Below, piece by piece: positions 9,285 through 17,756 of a stretch of 64,000 bases of DNA. This stretch comes from G965227875 sp965227875 (GTDB lineage: Bacteria > Pseudomonadota > Alphaproteobacteria > Rhizobiales > JAJFHC01), in contig OZ245783.1 of NCBI GenBank assembly GCA_965227875.1, forward strand, positions 2,976,001 through 3,040,000, read 5' to 3'. Numbering within the stretch: position 1 is the first letter of the stretch; every line of letters starts with the position of its first letter. The notes below the pieces were generated by a model, which made no database searches, was not told the origin of the DNA, and was given only the letters and a program-made list of their open reading frames with translations. The translations under genes and the position numbers were made by a program.

Positions 9285-10387
9285 TGACCGGGGACGAGGC
9301 CAGGCTGGACAGGCAGGAAGCCTTTTCCGGTACCCGGGAGGTCGACCCCGCCTACCGTTTCGATGAGGACAGGCTCGCGGAGTATCTTTCCGCGGCGATC
9401 CCGGGGTTTGACGGCCCGCTTTCGGTCGAGCAGTTCAAGGGCGGCCAGTCCAACCCGACCTATCTTCTCGCCACGCCGTCCCGCCGCTACGTCCTGCGCC
9501 GCAAACCGCCCGGCAAGCTCCTGCCGTCGGCCCATGCTGTCGACCGCGAGTACAGGGTCATCGGTGCGCTTCACGATGCCGGCTATCCGGTGCCCAGACC
9601 CTGGTGCCTGTGCGAAGACGACGACGTGATCGGCACCATGTTCTACGTGATGGATTTCACGCGCGGGCGCGTCTTCTGGGAACCGGACATCCCCGGCCTC
9701 GGCGCCACGGAAAGATCCGCGATCTACGATGCCATGAACGAGGCGATCGCCAGGCTTCACGCGTTCGATCCGGCCGATCTGGGGCTTGGTGACTTCGGAC
9801 GGGTCGGCGGTTATGTGGCCCGGCAGATCAGGCGCTGGTCGGGACAGTACAAGCAGTCGGAGACCGAGGCCGTCCGCGAGATGGATGCGCTGATCGAGTG
9901 GCTGCCCGACGCGTGTCCCGCCGACACGCGCACGACGCTGGTGCACGGAGACTTCCGCCTCGACAACATGATCTTCGACGAGACCGAACCGCGCGTCCTG
10001 GCCGTGCTCGACTGGGAGTTGTCGACGCTGGGCGATCCCATCGGGGATTTCACCTACCACCTGATGCAATGGCAGATGCCGCGCTCCGACTCAGGGGCGG
10101 GGACCGGCAGCCTGCTCGGCCTCGATCTCGATGACCTGGGCATTCCGGACATGGATTCCTATGTCGAGGCCTACTGCGCGCGGACGGGAATAGACGGCAT
10201 TCCCGACCTCGATTTCTATTTCGCCTACAATTTTTTCCGCCTCGCGGCGATCCTCCAGGGCATTGTCGGCCGGGTCAGGGACGGCACCGCCACCAATCCG
10301 AATGCGGCCGGCATGGCGACCATGGTGAGGCCCCTCGCGGAGACGGCCTGGAGCTACGCGCGAAGGACCGGAGCGGGGCCGGCGTGA
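9284..10387 (+). CDS. Phosphotransferase-family protein (APH/ACAD10-like kinase fold)
   Basis: A 367-residue aminoglycoside-phosphotransferase-fold protein. Visible kinase features are FKGGQSNPTYLL (nucleotide loop), YVLRRKPPGKLLPSAHAVDREYRV (ATP-binding lysine and glutamate), the catalytic VHGDFRLDNMIF and the metal-binding VLDWELSTLGDP. This arrangement is that of the family related to the N-terminal domain of human ACAD10/ACAD11, usually linked to fatty-acid or hydroxyacyl-CoA metabolism, rather than antibiotic resistance. It overlaps purD by the ATGA at its start and the following patatin gene by GTGA at its end. The true substrate is unknown. Confidence 0.85.
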   Translation: MTGDEARLDRQEAFSGTREVDPAYRFDEDRLAEYLSAAIPGFDGPLSVEQFKGGQSNPTYLLATPSRRYVLRRKPPGKLLPSAHAVDREYRVIGALHDAGYPVPRPWCLCEDDDVIGTMFYVMDFTRGRVFWEPDIPGLGATERSAIYDAMNEAIARLHAFDPADLGLGDFGRVGGYVARQIRRWSGQYKQSETEAVREMDALIEWLPDACPADTRTTLVHGDFRLDNMIFDETEPRVLAVLDWELSTLGDPIGDFTYHLMQWQMPRSDSGAGTGSLLGLDLDDLGIPDMDSYVEAYCARTGIDGIPDLDFYFAYNFFRLAAILQGIVGRVRDGTATNPNAAGMATMVRPLAETAWSYARRTGAGPA

Positions 10388-11226
10388 GCGACACCGTGAC
10401 GATCGGGCTGGCATTGGGCGGCGGTGGCGCGCGCGGGCTCGCCCATGTCGTCATCCTCGAGGCCTTCGACGATCTCGGCATCCGCCCGACCGTCCTCTCC
10501 GGCACCAGCATCGGCGCCATGGTGGGCGCGGCCTATGCCGCCGGCCTCGATGCCGCGCAGATCCGCGAGCATGTCGAGCAGACCCTGCACAGCCGGTCCC
10601 GGGCGATCCGGCGCATCCTGTCGGAAGGCGCCGGCGGGATCTTCGACCTCGTTCCCATAGGAGCACTGGGGTCGTCCATCGTCGACGGCGTGGCGCTGCT
10701 CAACTTCGCGCTGCCGCCGGGTCTGCCGGCCCGGATCGAGGACCTCGGCATTCCGTTTTCAGCGGTGGCCACGGATTTCTATGCCCGGAGCCAGACGGTG
10801 CTCGACGAGGGGCCGCTGGTGCCGGCGATCGCGGCGAGCATCGCGCTTCCCGGGCTGATCTCGCCCCAGGTCATCGGCGGCCGCCTGCTGATCGACGGGG
10901 GCATGGTCAATCCGCTGCCCGTGGACCAGGTGACCGGGCGGGCCGAGGTGATCGTCGCGGTGGATGTTACCGGCGGGCCGGCCGAGCCGGTTGGCGGCGG
11001 CATCCCCTCCCGGGCGGAACTGCTCTTCGCCAGCTCGCAGATAATGCAGCACGGGCTCGTCGAGGCCTATCTGCGCCAGAACCCCGCCGATATCCTCATT
11101 CGCCCGGACGTCGCGCGCTTCAGGGTGCTCGACTTCTTCAAGGCCGGCCCCATCATGGATGCCGGCCGTCCCGCGCGCGATCAGCTCAAGCGCGCTCTCG
11201 AAGGCGTCGTCAGCGCCGTGACGTGA
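10384..11226 (+). CDS. Patatin-like phospholipase (RssA family)
   Basis: A 280-residue patatin-domain acyl hydrolase. It shows the oxyanion loop GGGGARGLAHV (about residues 11-21), the nucleophile elbow GTSIGAM (about 39-45) and the catalytic aspartate in LIDGGMVNPLP, so the Ser/Asp dyad is intact. No signal peptide or membrane segment is evident, consistent with a cytoplasmic or membrane-associated enzyme of the RssA type. It starts with GTG at 10384, overlapping the phosphotransferase stop. Its 3' end overlaps the convergent tadA gene by 17 bases. Confidence 0.9.
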   Translation: MSDTVTIGLALGGGGARGLAHVVILEAFDDLGIRPTVLSGTSIGAMVGAAYAAGLDAAQIREHVEQTLHSRSRAIRRILSEGAGGIFDLVPIGALGSSIVDGVALLNFALPPGLPARIEDLGIPFSAVATDFYARSQTVLDEGPLVPAIAASIALPGLISPQVIGGRLLIDGGMVNPLPVDQVTGRAEVIVAVDVTGGPAEPVGGGIPSRAELLFASSQIMQHGLVEAYLRQNPADILIRPDVARFRVLDFFKAGPIMDAGRPARDQLKRALEGVVSAVT

Positions 11227-11668
11227 AGAAGGACCGCAGCAGCGCCGCCGCCTCGCGCTCGCGGATGCCGCCATAGACTTCGGGAACGTGGTGGCAGGTC
11301 GGGTGGGAGAAGATGCGCGGGCCGTGGTCGACCCCGCCGGCCTTTTCGTCGGCGGCGGCGTAATAGACCCGCCTGATGCGGGCCAGTGAAATCGCGCCGG
11401 CGCACATCGGACAGGGCTCGAGCGTCACGTACAGGTCGCAGCCCGTGAGCCGTTCGCTGCCGAGGGCCTCGCAGGCGCTGTGGATGGCGAGCATTTCGGC
11501 ATGGGCGGTGGGATCGTGTCTTTCGACAACACGGTTGCCCTCCCGGGCGACGACGAAACCGTCCGGGCCGACGATGACGGCGCCGACCGGCACCTCGTCG
11601 CGGTCGGCCGCCGCACGGGCCTCCGCGAAGGCCGCTTCCATGGGATCCTGTCCGGCGGGCGACTTCAT
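11210..11668 (-). CDS. tadA: tRNA-specific adenosine deaminase TadA
   Basis: Deaminates the wobble adenosine of tRNA-Arg(ACG) to inosine. The zinc site is complete: TAHAE (His56, Glu58) and LEPCPMCAGAI (Cys86, Cys89), with VPVGAVIV before it. The 152-residue length fits the family. The start at 11668 is supported by an ATGA overlap with the stop of the upstream lysR; a Met nine codons later is the alternative. The 3' end overlaps the convergent patatin gene. Confidence 0.94.
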   Translation of the reverse strand: MKSPAGQDPMEAAFAEARAAADRDEVPVGAVIVGPDGFVVAREGNRVVERHDPTAHAEMLAIHSACEALGSERLTGCDLYVTLEPCPMCAGAISLARIRRVYYAAADEKAGGVDHGPRIFSHPTCHHVPEVYGGIREREAAALLRSFFTSRR

Positions 11669-12546
11669 GGGGTCTCGATCTCCTTGAAGATCCAGTCGTG
11701 GAACGCGCGCACCTTGGGCCGTTTGAGGTAGAGCGGCGGACAGACGAAGTAGTAGGCGAAGTCCACCGGCAGGGACATGTCGAAAGGCTTCACCAGCCGA
11801 CCCGACGAAAGGTGCCGCTCCACGAGGACGCTGCGGGCCAGCGCCACGCCGTCGCCCTGTTCGGCGGCCTGCAATACGAGATTGGAATGGTGATAGCCGG
11901 GCCCGCGGTCGGGATCGACATTGTCGACGCCGGCGGCGAGGAGCCACATCCTCCAGTCTTCGCGCATGGAGTCGTGAAGCAGCGTGTGATGCCGCAGGTC
12001 GTGCGGCGTCGCCAGCGGTGGTCCCGACTCGAGCAGGGACGGTGCGCACACCGGGAACAGTTCTTCCTTCATGAGCCTCTCTGCGAGGAGTCCCGGCCAG
12101 GCTCCCTCGCCGTAGCGGATCGCGAAGTCGATTTCTTCCCGGTCGAAATCGATGGGGTGGTCGGAGGTGTGAACCCGCAGGTCGATCTCCGGATGGGCCT
12201 GCCGGAAATGGCTGAGCCGGGGCATGAGCCAGGTGGCCGCGAACGAGTCCATGGTCGACAGCGTGAGCCGGCCGCTGCGGTCCTGGTCGCCGACCCGGCG
12301 CAGGGCCGACGAGATCAGGCCCAGGGCCTGGTTGAGGTCGGGATAGAGGGCCTGTCCGGCATCGGTCAGCATCAAGGCGCGGTTGAGCCGTCTGAACAGC
12401 GGAAAGCCGAGCCTTTCCTCGAGCTGCTTGACCTGGTGGCTGACGGCGGCCTGGGTCACGTTGAGTTCCTCCGCCGCTTTGGTGAAGCTGAGATGGCGGG
12501 CGGCGGCTTCGAAGACCTGGAGCGATTTCAACGGGGGTGTCGCCAT
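11665..12546 (-). CDS. LysR-family transcriptional regulator (GcvA-like)
   Basis: A 293-residue LysR-type regulator with an N-terminal winged helix-turn-helix (RHLSFTKAAEELNVTQAAVSHQVKQLE, residues about 17-43; sequence here split by the wing FRRLNRALMLTDAGQ) and a periplasmic-binding-protein-like effector domain with the IDFAIRYGEG motif typical of the GcvA/AmpR subgroup. It shares an operon with tadA and is divergent from a DUF1127 gene. The spacer between them carries a good LysR-type box, which suggests that it controls itself and the DUF1127 gene. GcvA-likeness does not show that it acts on glycine cleavage: the gcv operon lies 38 kb away behind a riboswitch. Confidence 0.92.
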   Translation of the reverse strand: MATPPLKSLQVFEAAARHLSFTKAAEELNVTQAAVSHQVKQLEERLGFPLFRRLNRALMLTDAGQALYPDLNQALGLISSALRRVGDQDRSGRLTLSTMDSFAATWLMPRLSHFRQAHPEIDLRVHTSDHPIDFDREEIDFAIRYGEGAWPGLLAERLMKEELFPVCAPSLLESGPPLATPHDLRHHTLLHDSMREDWRMWLLAAGVDNVDPDRGPGYHHSNLVLQAAEQGDGVALARSVLVERHLSSGRLVKPFDMSLPVDFAYYFVCPPLYLKRPKVRAFHDWIFKEIETP

Positions 12547-12644
12547 AATGATGCGACCTTAAATTACTCATCCGCAATTCGCCACATGATTCTCGTGTCG
12601 AATATATAATATTGATATCTATATGTTTTTCTCTAATCCATCAT

Positions 12645-12673
12645 GTTTCGGATAAAAATACCTAATCCGAAAC
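12645..12673. promoter_or_regulatory. LysR-type operator box (9-bp dyad, T-N11-A)
   Basis: GTTTCGGAT (12645-12653) and its exact complement ATCCGAAAC (12665-12673) are separated by 11 bases, giving the T-N11-A form of LysR-type binding sites. The centre (12659) is about 64 bases upstream of the start of transcription predicted from the promoter at 12688-12716, the usual position for a LysR recognition site. The surrounding 12547-12680 is AT-rich. Confidence 0.72.
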
Positions 12674-12687
12674 TCAGGTAATCTCGT

Positions 12688-12716
12688 TTGTGCCCCGGCC
12701 GTCGTGCACCTACCTT
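12688..12716 (+). promoter_or_regulatory. Promoter of the DUF1127 gene
   Basis: TTGTGC (12688-12693), a 17-base spacer, then TACCTT (12711-12716). The predicted start of transcription is near 12723, leaving a leader of about 30 bases with the AAGGAG ribosome-binding site at 12739. Confidence 0.55.
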
Positions 12717-12752
12717 CAGGTCATCGAAACAACGCACGAAGGAGTGTGGAAA

Positions 12753-12974
12753 ATGAGCGCAAACAGGACATACAACGCACAGTCGGGCACGCCGTTCGTC
12801 AACACCGGTTTCGGACCGCTGCTCGGTCACATGGCCGGACTGGTATCGGACTGGCGCGAGCGCGCCGCCCAGCGCCGCAGGCTCAGCAAGATGGATGACC
12901 GCCTTCTGAAGGACATCGGCCTGACCGATGCGGACGCATACGGCGAGTACAGCAAGCCCTTCTGGAAGAGATGA
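12753..12974 (+). CDS. Small DUF1127 protein
   Basis: A 73-residue basic protein. Its C-terminal half, from DWRERAAQRRRLSKMDD to LLKDIGLTDADAYGEYSKPFW, is the YjiS-like DUF1127 domain, found in many small alphaproteobacterial proteins. Members have been linked to phosphate and carbon metabolism and RNA turnover in some species, but this copy has no assigned role. The ATG at 12753 is preceded by AAGGAG at good spacing; a longer in-frame start at 12690 would precede the promoter. It is divergent from the LysR gene and probably its target. Confidence 0.85.
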   Translation: MSANRTYNAQSGTPFVNTGFGPLLGHMAGLVSDWRERAAQRRRLSKMDDRLLKDIGLTDADAYGEYSKPFWKR

Positions 12975-12995
12975 TGACGGCCGGCAGGTTGGGCT

Positions 12996-13241
12996 TCAGC
13001 CGAACTTGCCGTCGTTGTCGGGATCGAGCAGGCGGTGGAGATGCACGATGAAATACCGCATATGTGCATTGTCCACCGTCTGCTGCGCCTTGGACTTCCA
13101 CGCATCGTAGGCCTTGGCGTAGTTCGGGTAGATCCCGACGATGTCGACGCCGTCGAGATCGGTGAACTCTACGCCGTCCAGTTCGGTGAGTTCGCCGCCG
13201 AAGACGAGATGCAGAAGCTGTTTCGGTTGGTTTTCGCTCAT
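12996..13241 (-). CDS. DUF4170 protein
   Basis: An 81-residue acidic protein matching the alphaproteobacterial DUF4170 family (HLVFGGEL, then DIVGIYPNYAKAYDAWKSKAQ and MRYFIVHLHRLLDP). No function is known. It follows the CysQ-like gene on the same strand after 38 bases, an arrangement that recurs with PmbA and CysQ in alphaproteobacteria, so a three-gene unit pmbA-cysQ-DUF4170 is likely. Confidence 0.85.
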   Translation of the reverse strand: MSENQPKQLLHLVFGGELTELDGVEFTDLDGVDIVGIYPNYAKAYDAWKSKAQQTVDNAHMRYFIVHLHRLLDPDNDGKFG

Positions 13242-13279
13242 GAATGCGCTCCGTCCTTGAGTGACCGACTGTCGGTTTA

Positions 13280-14089
13280 CTACGTCCTGCGGTAGGTTCG
13301 CGTCTTTTTCAGCAGGGCGGCATGCAGGTCCGGGCCGGCGGCCAGAACCGTCTGATGGCGGGGGTCCGCAGTGTTGTATCGCAGCACGCGCCCGTCGTGA
13401 CTCGTGACGGACCCGCCCGCCTCATGCACCACCAGATCGGCTGCCGCAAGGTCCCAGTCGCTCTTCGATGAGATGGCGAAGGTCGCGTCGTGCTCGCCCT
13501 TGGCCACGAGGCAGAGCCGGTAGGCCATGGAGTTGCGTGGCGAGACCTCCATGCGGGGCCACGGGCTGTCCCAGCGTTCGGCCTTGAACGCCGCGTGATT
13601 CGCCACCATCCGGCATCCCCTGACCCTCTGCCGGTCGGATACCGAGACCGGTTCGCCGTTGAGGGTGGCGCCGCGTCCGCGTTCGGCGAAGAAGAACTCT
13701 TCCGAAGCCGGGTTGTAGACGGCGGCCAGTAGGGGCCTGCCTGCGGCGACGAGCGCGACGCTGACCACCCAGTGGCCCGTCCCCTTGATGAATGAGCGGG
13801 TGCCGTCGATCGGGTCGACGATCCATACGGCGGCACTCTCCAGGCGTTCGGGATTGTCCGCGGACTCCTCCGACAGCCAGCCATAGTCCGGCCGCGCCTT
13901 AGCAAGACTGTCGTGAAGATAGGCGTTCACGGCGAGGTCGGCCTCGGTCACCGGGGTGCTGTCGTCCTTCGACCAGTGCCGCGCGCCCCTGCGGCCCGCA
14001 TCAAGGGCGATCCTGCCGGCTTCCCGGACACTCCGGCGCAGAAGCCTCGCGTCGTTGTCCGTGGCGATGGAGAGATCAGGTGCCGGCAA
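13280..14089 (-). CDS. cysQ: Inositol monophosphatase-family phosphatase, CysQ-like
   Basis: A 269-residue member of the lithium-sensitive magnesium-dependent phosphatases. Metal-binding features are TPVTEADLAVN, LSEES (catalytic glutamate), WIVDPIDGTRSFIKG and the late WDLAAADLVVHEAGG. By the form of these motifs it is closest to CysQ-type 3'(2'),5'-bisphosphate nucleotidases, which clear PAP during sulfate assimilation, but inositol or histidinol phosphate cannot be excluded. The start overlaps the end of pmbA by 14 bases. Confidence 0.82.
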   Translation of the reverse strand: MPAPDLSIATDNDARLLRRSVREAGRIALDAGRRGARHWSKDDSTPVTEADLAVNAYLHDSLAKARPDYGWLSEESADNPERLESAAVWIVDPIDGTRSFIKGTGHWVVSVALVAAGRPLLAAVYNPASEEFFFAERGRGATLNGEPVSVSDRQRVRGCRMVANHAAFKAERWDSPWPRMEVSPRNSMAYRLCLVAKGEHDATFAISSKSDWDLAAADLVVHEAGGSVTSHDGRVLRYNTADPRHQTVLAAGPDLHAALLKKTRTYRRT

Positions 14090-15428
14090 CTGTCATTCCT
14101 TCGACCCTGAGGGTCGGCGCATTGGTGCCGTAGCGGAACTCGAGGTCGTCCGCCGGAACCAGGCTGGCGAACATCTCCCTGAGATTGCCGGCTATGGTGA
14201 TCTCGCTGACCGGGTAGGCGAGTTCGCCGTTCTCGATCCAGAACCCCGATGCCCCGCGGCTGTAATCGCCGTTGACCGGGTTCACGCCCATGCCGATGAG
14301 GTCAGTCACGTAAAGGCCGGACGCGATGTCTCCGATGAGGTCGTCGAACGTGGTTCCGCCGGCTTCCATGTAGAGATTGGTCGCCGACGGCGACGGCGGG
14401 CTGCCGATGCCGCGCGACGCCCGGCCATTGTTGGCGATGCCGAGTTGCCGTGAGGTCCGCGAGTCGAGCAGCCAGGTCTTCAACACACCGTCGTCGACGA
14501 GGTCGAACGCGGCATTGCGCACACCTTCCGCATCGCAGGGCTTGGAGCGAAGCCCGCGCCGGCGGTGGGGGTCGTCGACGATGCGGATGCCCTCCGCGAA
14601 GAGCCTTTCGCCCATGCAGTCCCTGAGGAAGCTGGTGCCACGGGCCACGGACGAACCGTTGGCTGCACTGGCGAGGTGTGACACAAGACCGGCGGAAACC
14701 CGCCGGTCATAGACCACCGGCACGCTTTGCGAGGCAATCTTGCGCGGGTTGAGCCGGTCGACCGCCCGCTTTGCCGCACGGCGGCCGATATCGCCCGCGG
14801 CATCGAGGTCTTCCAAGTGCAGCACATGGCTGTAATCGTAGTCGCGTTCCATCGCCGTTCCTTGGCCCGCGATCACGGAACAGGACACGCTGAACGACGA
14901 ACCGCGATAGGTGCCCGCGAAACCGTCCGATGTCGCCAGGGCTATTTCCGACGTGCCGAAGGACGCGCTGGCGCCGAGCGAGTTCGTGACCCCGTCCATC
15001 TCGAGCGCCGCCTCTTCGGCCTCGCGGGCAAGCGCGGCGAGGTCGTCTGCGGAAAGCGTGCTGGGGTCGTAGAGGTCGAGATCCGTCAGTTCGGGACAGA
15101 GCTGGGTCGCCTCCGCCAGCCCGCCATGGGGGTCGGCCGGCGCCACCCGCGCCATGGCGACGGCGCGTTCGGCCACCTGGTCGAGGCTGTCCATGTCGAA
15201 GTCCGTCGAGGACACCGATGCCGACGACCGGCCGACGAAAACCCTCAGGCCGAGATCCTGGCTTTCGGAACGCTCCACGTCCTCCAGCGCGCCGACGCGC
15301 CACCCCGCATTCGTGGACTCCGACCCGAAAATGACCGCGTCTGCGGCGTCGGCACCGCAGGCCTTCGCCTTGTCGAGAGCGGCCTGCGCCATGTCGAGCA
15401 GGGAAAGATCGGGTGCGGACCGTGTCAT
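14076..15428 (-). CDS. pmbA: TldD/PmbA-family metalloprotease subunit PmbA (TldE)
   Basis: The inactive-looking partner of the TldD/TldE heterodimeric protease, which processes peptides such as microcins and CcdA. This copy has the family's N-terminal QDLGLRVFVGRSSASVSSTD region and the C-terminal GVNPVNGDYSRGASGFWIENGELAYPV block, and lacks the HExxxH zinc motif, as TldE proteins do. Start at ATG 15428, preceded by GGAAGA; an upstream in-frame Met lacks such a site. The catalytic partner TldD is also in this window, 13 kb away. Confidence 0.92.
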   Translation of the reverse strand: MTRSAPDLSLLDMAQAALDKAKACGADAADAVIFGSESTNAGWRVGALEDVERSESQDLGLRVFVGRSSASVSSTDFDMDSLDQVAERAVAMARVAPADPHGGLAEATQLCPELTDLDLYDPSTLSADDLAALAREAEEAALEMDGVTNSLGASASFGTSEIALATSDGFAGTYRGSSFSVSCSVIAGQGTAMERDYDYSHVLHLEDLDAAGDIGRRAAKRAVDRLNPRKIASQSVPVVYDRRVSAGLVSHLASAANGSSVARGTSFLRDCMGERLFAEGIRIVDDPHRRRGLRSKPCDAEGVRNAAFDLVDDGVLKTWLLDSRTSRQLGIANNGRASRGIGSPPSPSATNLYMEAGGTTFDDLIGDIASGLYVTDLIGMGVNPVNGDYSRGASGFWIENGELAYPVSEITIAGNLREMFASLVPADDLEFRYGTNAPTLRVEGMTVAGT

Positions 15429-15601
15429 GTGTTCTTCCGTTCTGGTGAGTCGTGCCAATGGTTATCGCAGTCGCGGGCGACAGCCAAGACAAAGGCAGCC
15501 GCCGCGGAAAAAACATCGAATTTTAACCGTGTCCCTTAACGGCATCCCAACGTCCCGCGGATAGATTGTGCGCAAAGGGAAGGTGTCAACGGGACGCAAC
15601 A

Positions 15602-16189
15602 ATGATCGGGTCACAAAACCCGGCTCCCGAAAAGGCGCGCATCGAACGAGACGCATTCTGGCCGGCCGCCCGGCTGAGCGTCGACCCGTTCCGACTGCCG
15701 GTTCGTTTCGAACTGCCCGGTCGGACGGCGTTCGAGCGCGTCGTCGGGATCCGACACGCAATCACGCTCTATCCGGACCACATGGTCGTATGGCGGAATT
15801 CGCCGTTCGTCCGCCACGCCCCGCGCGTGGTGCCGATGGACGAGTTCTCCGCCGTCGTCCTCGACGGCGGGTACACGAGTCGGGGCGAGTTCCGCATGGC
15901 CGTCAGGCTCGAGAGCGAACGTCACGGGCTGTCCGTGCCGGTCCACGTCGTGGACTCCACCGACGAACTCGCCGCGGTCTGGCAGGCCTGGGGCCGGTCC
16001 CTGCGTCTGCCCGTCCGCATCAGGGGCGGCGACGGTGTTCTGAGAGAACCGGGGCACAGCATGGGCGGCGTCGCGCTGGGCCCGGCAATGCCGAGGCGTC
16101 CGGCTTCCGACGAGGCCAGGCGTCGTGGACAGGCGGCAGCCACCGGAAGACGGCGCATGCCGGCCTTCTCCGCGCCGCAGCCCGCCTGA
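15602..16189 (+). CDS. DUF6101-like protein of unknown function
   Basis: A 195-residue protein without membrane segments. The central part (RHAITLYPDHMVVWR, then VDSTDELAAVWQAWGRSL) and the tail (PRRPASDEARRRGQ, ending PAFSAPQP) resemble the alphaproteobacterial DUF6101 family, but I rely on memory of that family and not on a search. The Arg-rich C-terminus is probably disordered. Start at ATG 15602; an upstream TTG at 15566 is possible. It is divergent from pmbA and convergent with ubiA. Confidence 0.65.
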   Translation: MIGSQNPAPEKARIERDAFWPAARLSVDPFRLPVRFELPGRTAFERVVGIRHAITLYPDHMVVWRNSPFVRHAPRVVPMDEFSAVVLDGGYTSRGEFRMAVRLESERHGLSVPVHVVDSTDELAAVWQAWGRSLRLPVRIRGGDGVLREPGHSMGGVALGPAMPRRPASDEARRRGQAAATGRRRMPAFSAPQPA

Positions 16190-16197
16190 ACCGCCTG

Positions 16198-17133
16198 TCA
16201 GAGGACGGCATCCAGCACGATCGCAGCGAAGACGATCAGTCCGAAATCCCGGTTTGACCGGAAAAGCCTGAGGCAGCGGTCGCTGTCCTCCGTGTCGAGC
16301 GTGCGGATCTGCCAGGCCAGGTGGATGCCCGCGGGCACGAGACCGGCGAAAAAAAGCATGCCTGCTCCCGCGAGCCAACCGGCCAGGGCAATTCCGGCGA
16401 AGGCCGCGGCGTAGAAGCCGCACAGCCAACCCTGCGTCGCGCCACCGAGCTTCAGCGCGGTCGATTTCACGCCGATCAGCGCATCGTCTTCCTTGTCCTG
16501 GTGCGCATAGATCGTGTCGTACCCCAGCGTCCAGAATATGCCGGCGACGTAGAGCACCACGGGGGCGGGGTCGAGCCGGCCGGCAACCGCTGCCCAGCCC
16601 AGCAAGGCGCCCCAGTTGAACGCCAGCCCGAGAAAGAACTGCGGCCAGTAGGTCACTCTCTTCATGAACGGATAGACGACCACTGTCACGAGGGACAGCG
16701 CGCCGAGGCTGATGGCGAAGGTATTGAACTGCAGCAGCACCGCCAGGCCGATGAAGCACTGCAGGACGAGAAAGGCCTTGGCCTGTCCGACGGTGACCTG
16801 TCCGCTGGGAATGGGCCGCGAACGCGTGCGCGCGACCCGGGCGTCGAAGTCCCGGTCGACGATGTCGTTGAACGTGCAGCCTGCACCGCGCATGACGATG
16901 GCGCCGATGCCGAACAGCATGATGAGAAGCAGGTCCGGCCAGCCGTGGCCGAATGTCAGCGCCGCCAGCGCGATCGACCACCAGCCCGGCAGCAGAAGGA
17001 GCCAGGTCCCGATGGGCCGGTCGAGCCGGGCGAGGCGAAGATAGGGCCGGATGGCCGCCGGCGCCCACGTATCGACCCAGTTGCCGCGCGAATCGGCGAC
17101 CGGTGAATGTTCCTGCTGGCGGGGCTCTGACAT
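16198..17133 (-). CDS. ubiA: 4-hydroxybenzoate polyprenyltransferase
   Basis: Attaches the polyprenyl tail to 4-hydroxybenzoate in ubiquinone synthesis, within the inner membrane. The 311-residue protein has about eight hydrophobic helices and both magnesium/prenyl-diphosphate motifs: GCTFNDIVDRDFD (NDxxDxxxD) and GYDTIYAHQDKEDD (DxxxD). RPIPSGQV after the first motif is also characteristic. No other ubi gene is adjacent. Confidence 0.95.
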   Translation of the reverse strand: MSEPRQQEHSPVADSRGNWVDTWAPAAIRPYLRLARLDRPIGTWLLLLPGWWSIALAALTFGHGWPDLLLIMLFGIGAIVMRGAGCTFNDIVDRDFDARVARTRSRPIPSGQVTVGQAKAFLVLQCFIGLAVLLQFNTFAISLGALSLVTVVVYPFMKRVTYWPQFFLGLAFNWGALLGWAAVAGRLDPAPVVLYVAGIFWTLGYDTIYAHQDKEDDALIGVKSTALKLGGATQGWLCGFYAAAFAGIALAGWLAGAGMLFFAGLVPAGIHLAWQIRTLDTEDSDRCLRLFRSNRDFGLIVFAAIVLDAVL

Positions 17134-17184
17134 GTCACGACCATGTAGCGGTTTGCAGGACGTACGGCAATCGACGGCGGGTCG

Positions 17185-17655
17185 TCACGACGGACCGAGA
17201 TCGAGGCGCATGATGAATTGCGGTCCCGACCGTCCGTGCGGGTAAATCTCTCCCGTGTCGACGAAGCCGCCGTGCAGATAGACGTTGTAGGCGCCGGGGT
17301 TCTTGCAGTTCACGGTGAGGCAGGCGGTCCGGCGGCCCGGATAGCTGTCGCGCAGCAGCCCGGGCAGGGCGTGGGCGAAGGCCTTGCCGTAGCCCTTTCC
17401 CTGCTGCGAGGCATCGATGAGGACCTCGTGGATTTCCAGTGCGTCGGGAATGGTCTGTTCCCCAGACGAACTGTCGACGTGAAAGCAGCCGATGACCCGG
17501 CCGTCCGCCTCGATCACGAACGGTTCCCAGGCCGGACCGGAACGCGCAAGCGTGTCGTCCGGTGGGTCGACATAGGCCAGCTGGTCCCCGGACACCGCCA
17601 GCGCGCTCACGGAGGGGCGGTCGGCGTCCTGCATCGGGCGCAAGGTAACGGTCAT
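17185..17655 (-). CDS. GNAT-family N-acetyltransferase
   Basis: A 156-residue GNAT protein: a strand-rich N-terminus, the conserved EIHEVLIDASQQGKGYGKAFA (motif A with the acetyl-CoA loop QGKGYGK) and the late AYNVYLHGGFVDTGEIY (motif B). Acceptor unknown. Start at ATG 17655 with GGGAG before it; an upstream in-frame Met at 17721 lacks a site. Confidence 0.85.
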   Translation of the reverse strand: MTVTLRPMQDADRPSVSALAVSGDQLAYVDPPDDTLARSGPAWEPFVIEADGRVIGCFHVDSSSGEQTIPDALEIHEVLIDASQQGKGYGKAFAHALPGLLRDSYPGRRTACLTVNCKNPGAYNVYLHGGFVDTGEIYPHGRSGPQFIMRLDLGPS

Positions 17656-17756
17656 GGGAGCTCCCGGCTTCGGTTCGGTTCGATCGGATGCCGGGCTGAC
17701 ATAACCCGTTGTCATGGCCAAAGGAAGCCCTGCGGCGCCACGGGGCGCATCGCCGT

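Noticed and set aside
9284..10387. Aminoglycoside resistance gene
   Set aside because: The fold is shared, but motifs and length fit the ACAD10-like housekeeping group, and the gene is coupled to purD.
11665..12546. The GcvA-like regulator as controller of the gcv operon in this window
   Set aside because: Similarity to GcvA is at subfamily level only, the gcv operon is 38 kb away and has its own riboswitch, and no copy of the dyad was seen there.
12547..12680. AT-rich island as a sign of horizontal transfer or an attachment site
   Set aside because: It is only a promoter/operator spacer between two ordinary genes; no tRNA, integrase or direct repeats are nearby.
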